NCBI RefSeq assembly: GCF_000379765.1
Contig: NZ_KB903454.1
Location: forward strand, 186,001 to 250,000
Reading direction: 5' to 3'
Source of the DNA: Flexithrix dorotheae DSM 6795
Lineage (GTDB): Bacteria; Bacteroidota; Bacteroidia; Cytophagales; Flammeovirgaceae
DNA: 64,000 bases
Below, one piece after another: positions 62,280 to 64,000 of this stretch (positions within the stretch are counted from its first letter, which is position 1; the number at the start of each line of letters is the position of its first letter). The position numbers were made by a program, and so were the translations under genes. The notes below the pieces were generated by a model. That model was not told the DNA's origin and did no database searches. It saw nothing but the letters and a program-made list of their open reading frames with translations.

Positions 62280-62287
62280 TATTTTTG
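62280..62287 (+). promoter_or_regulatory. Second possible -7 box upstream of the LptF/G gene
   Basis: TATTTTTG fits TAnnTTTG; a TTG at 62261-62263 lies 16 bases upstream, one short of the usual spacer. It lies about 150 bases before the ATG and would be a secondary start if used. Confidence 0.35.
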
Positions 62288-62367
62288 CCTCCGTTTATTT
62301 TGAAGTAATGTCCGGGAAATGTTCCTGGCGATTTTTTAAATGAGTGAGCATACTCATTTTCAGTGAA

Positions 62368-62398
62368 TTGCAGCAAATTTGGGTAATATTTACTTTTG
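62368..62398 (+). promoter_or_regulatory. Promoter of the LptF/G gene
   Basis: TTG at 62368-62370, a 20-base spacer, then TACTTTTG at 62391-62398, a full match to the Bacteroidota consensus, 42 bases before the ATG. A short inverted repeat ATGAGT/ACTCAT (62340-62345 and 62352-62357) lies just upstream and could be an operator. Confidence 0.72.
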
Positions 62399-62440
62399 CT
62401 CAGGCAATTACTTTTTAAATTAAGAAGGAATTTGTAGCTA

Positions 62441-64000
62441 ATGCTAAAGAAATTAGATAAACTTATTTTCAAGGTATTTTATGGTCCTTTTTTCCTGACC
62501 TTTGCCGTAGTGCTCTTTATTTTCCTTTCCCAAACAATGATTAAAAACTTTAAGCATTTTGTGGGAAAAGGTCTGGGATTTGAGGTTTATGCCGAACTGT
62601 TTTTCTATTTTGCACTGGTGCTTACACCGGTTGCCCTGCCGTTAGCGGTACTTTTAGCTTCACTAATGACTTTTGGAAGTTTGGGCGAACATTCCGAGCT
62701 AACCGCCATTAAAAGTGCAGGAATTTCTCTTCCAAGGATTTTAAGACCGGTTTCCATTTATATTGTTTTTGTAACTATTGCAGCTTTTTACTTTAATGAT
62801 CAGGTAGCTCCCTATGCCAATTTAAAAGCCTATAGTCTGCTTTATGATGTTAAACAGAAAAAACCAACCCTTGAGTTTAAACCCAAAATTTTCTATTACG
62901 ATCTTCCAGGTTACAGGATAAAAATTGACAGAAAACTACCTCCCAATGACGAATTGCTTGAAGGGATTATGATTTACAATCATACCGATAGAAAAGGGAA
63001 TATTCAGGTAATTATGGCGGAAAGAGGGACCATGAAAATGGTGGGTAATTTTCTGGAACTCGATTTGGAAAATGGCAATATCTATTCAGAGGAATCGGCT
63101 AAGAAAAGGAAAATAAAGACCGATGAATATTTCCGGCAAACCTTTAAAACAGCACGGTTCAGGTTTAGTATGGATTCCTATGGTTTTAAGGAAACAAAAG
63201 AAGATTTCTTTAAAGGCCATAACCTGATGAAAACTACCTCACAGCTACTTTCGGAGCGGGATTCTGTCAATGACATGTATTGGAAGTATATGAATAATTT
63301 CCAAACCGCCATTTTCTCCTATTATTCTTATTGGGAGAAAGACGAAGACGGCAAAAATATTCATAGAATCCAACCCAAAGAAGAAGATCTGGAGAAAGAT
63401 GAAGAGGGAAATGTGATTAAAGACAAGCCCAATGCTACACCGAAGCTAAATAAACCCAAGGATAAGGATGTCAAAAAACCCAACGACAAAAAACTCCTTA
63501 AACCCAAAAAACTTGAAAATAAAAAAATCCCTGCAGTAAAGGCCAATTATATAGCTGTAGCCGATTCTTCGAAGAATAAGCCAAATATCAAAAAGGCAAA
63601 AGAAACACCACCAATTGTCATTTCTCAGGCTGATAAAGAAAAGTATTTAAACAAGAAAACTACAGCACAACTGGTAGTAAGTGCAAAATCAAAAGCACAA
63701 AGTATTTTAAATGTTTTCAATACCAATTCGGAAAAAGATGAAAGGCAAAAGAAAATTATGAATGGATATCAGATTGATATTTACAGAAATTTCACTAAAT
63801 CTTTTGCAGTTTTTGCCATGTTCCTGATTGGTGCTCCATTAGGCGCCATTATTAAAAAGGGAGGCCTGGGCGTTCCCGTTTTGATATCGATTGTCTTTTT
63901 CGTGATCTTTTATATTTCTACCATTATGGGAGAGAAATACGCAAAGGAAATGCTTCTGAGCCCACTAGTTGGTTGCTGGGCGGCTAACACTATTCTCCTT
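62441..64000 (+). CDS. LptF/LptG-family LPS export permease, truncated by the window edge
   Basis: The frame opens at the ATG 62441 and runs past the right edge, giving at least 520 residues. An N-terminal pair of membrane helices (about 12-35, with KVFYGPFFLTFAVVLFIFLS, and about 55-85) is followed by a third at about 100-120 (PVSIYIVFVTIAAFYFND) and by a long periplasmic domain. After a Lys/Pro/Asp-rich insertion (about 300-400) come the C-terminal helices (SFAVFAMFLIGAPLGAII, then VLISIVFFVIFYIST). This is the YjgP/YjgQ layout: LptF and LptG are the inner-membrane pair that work with LptB to extract LPS. I cannot tell F from G. The insertion makes it longer than typical members. Confidence 0.9.
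   Translation, partial: MLKKLDKLIFKVFYGPFFLTFAVVLFIFLSQTMIKNFKHFVGKGLGFEVYAELFFYFALVLTPVALPLAVLLASLMTFGSLGEHSELTAIKSAGISLPRILRPVSIYIVFVTIAAFYFNDQVAPYANLKAYSLLYDVKQKKPTLEFKPKIFYYDLPGYRIKIDRKLPPNDELLEGIMIYNHTDRKGNIQVIMAERGTMKMVGNFLELDLENGNIYSEESAKKRKIKTDEYFRQTFKTARFRFSMDSYGFKETKEDFFKGHNLMKTTSQLLSERDSVNDMYWKYMNNFQTAIFSYYSYWEKDEDGKNIHRIQPKEEDLEKDEEGNVIKDKPNATPKLNKPKDKDVKKPNDKKLLKPKKLENKKIPAVKANYIAVADSSKNKPNIKKAKETPPIVISQADKEKYLNKKTTAQLVVSAKSKAQSILNVFNTNSEKDERQKKIMNGYQIDIYRNFTKSFAVFAMFLIGAPLGAIIKKGGLGVPVLISIVFFVIFYISTIMGEKYAKEMLLSPLVGCWAANTILL

Noticed and set aside
62254-62472. Minus-strand open frame of 72 codons
   Set aside because: It lies over the promoter and start of the LptF/G gene, has no homology pattern and no plausible signals.
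1-64000. CRISPR arrays, tRNA, rRNA, phage or insertion sequences
   Set aside because: No regularly spaced direct repeats, cloverleaf-like genes, transposases, integrases or target-site duplications were found by eye.

Overview
The window reads as a chromosomal segment of an AT-rich, Gram-negative member of the Bacteroidota, most likely a free-living (probably marine or soil) Cytophagales-type bacterium. The evidence is a FecI-type sigma factor / FecR anti-sigma / STN-domain TonB-dependent receptor cascade, the bamD - rpoZ (Bacteroidota-type omega) - coaBC - DUF4835 gene order, a second TonB-dependent receptor with a carboxypeptidase-regulatory-like N-terminus, many secreted proteins ending their signal peptides in AQ/SQ, an Asp-rich HemB metal site, and several promoters of the Bacteroidota form TTG-N17-20-TAnnTTTG. 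I see no rRNA, tRNA, CRISPR array, phage, integrase or transposase; the region looks like stable chromosome.

Layout. 1-9.6 kb: tail of an unidentified protein, a membrane PP2C-type phosphatase, then an outer-membrane uptake locus (ECF sigma factor, FecR, TonB-dependent receptor, a six-helix membrane protein and an unusual TPR-containing TonB). 9.6-12.1 kb: a three-gene minus-strand cluster of unknown function in which two small, possibly paralogous proteins flank a 551-residue protein with peptidoglycan-binding-like repeats. 12.2-16.3 kb: a fused HyuA-HyuB 5-oxoprolinase and a small membrane protein. 16.5-23.5 kb: a secreted DUF1080 protein, a giant WG-repeat protein, a GH29 alpha-L-fucosidase and an unknown protein. 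23.8-30.6 kb: purH, a small secreted protein, a CocE/NonD hydrolase, and a TPR/beta-propeller gene coupled to hemB.

30.9-40.8 kb: a TonB-dependent receptor, then an ion-transport block. A cation:proton antiporter diverges from a 1703-residue gene joining an SLC12 (cation-chloride cotransporter)-like permease to a long helical region, a P-loop ATPase and a winged-helix-like end. Three bases later comes a small MscS-like channel gene. This pair is the best candidate here for an undescribed system: a transporter, an ATPase and a mechanosensitive-type channel that could act together in osmotic or chloride/potassium homeostasis.

40.9-64 kb: DUF3108, tatD, a diheme cytochrome c, a lipoprotein combining a metallophosphoesterase with an outer-membrane beta-barrel, an SdiA-regulated-type lipoprotein, an SRAP/HMCES-type protein, a GT39-like membrane glycosyltransferase, a two-domain M16 peptidase, a ClC with CBS domains, the housekeeping block bamD-rpoZ-coaBC-DUF4835, a formimidoylglutamase-like gene and the start of an LptF/LptG-family permease that runs off the right edge. 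Most convergent or isolated gene ends carry clear hairpins, several of them bidirectional. Function assignments come from motifs and architecture read by eye; no database search was run.
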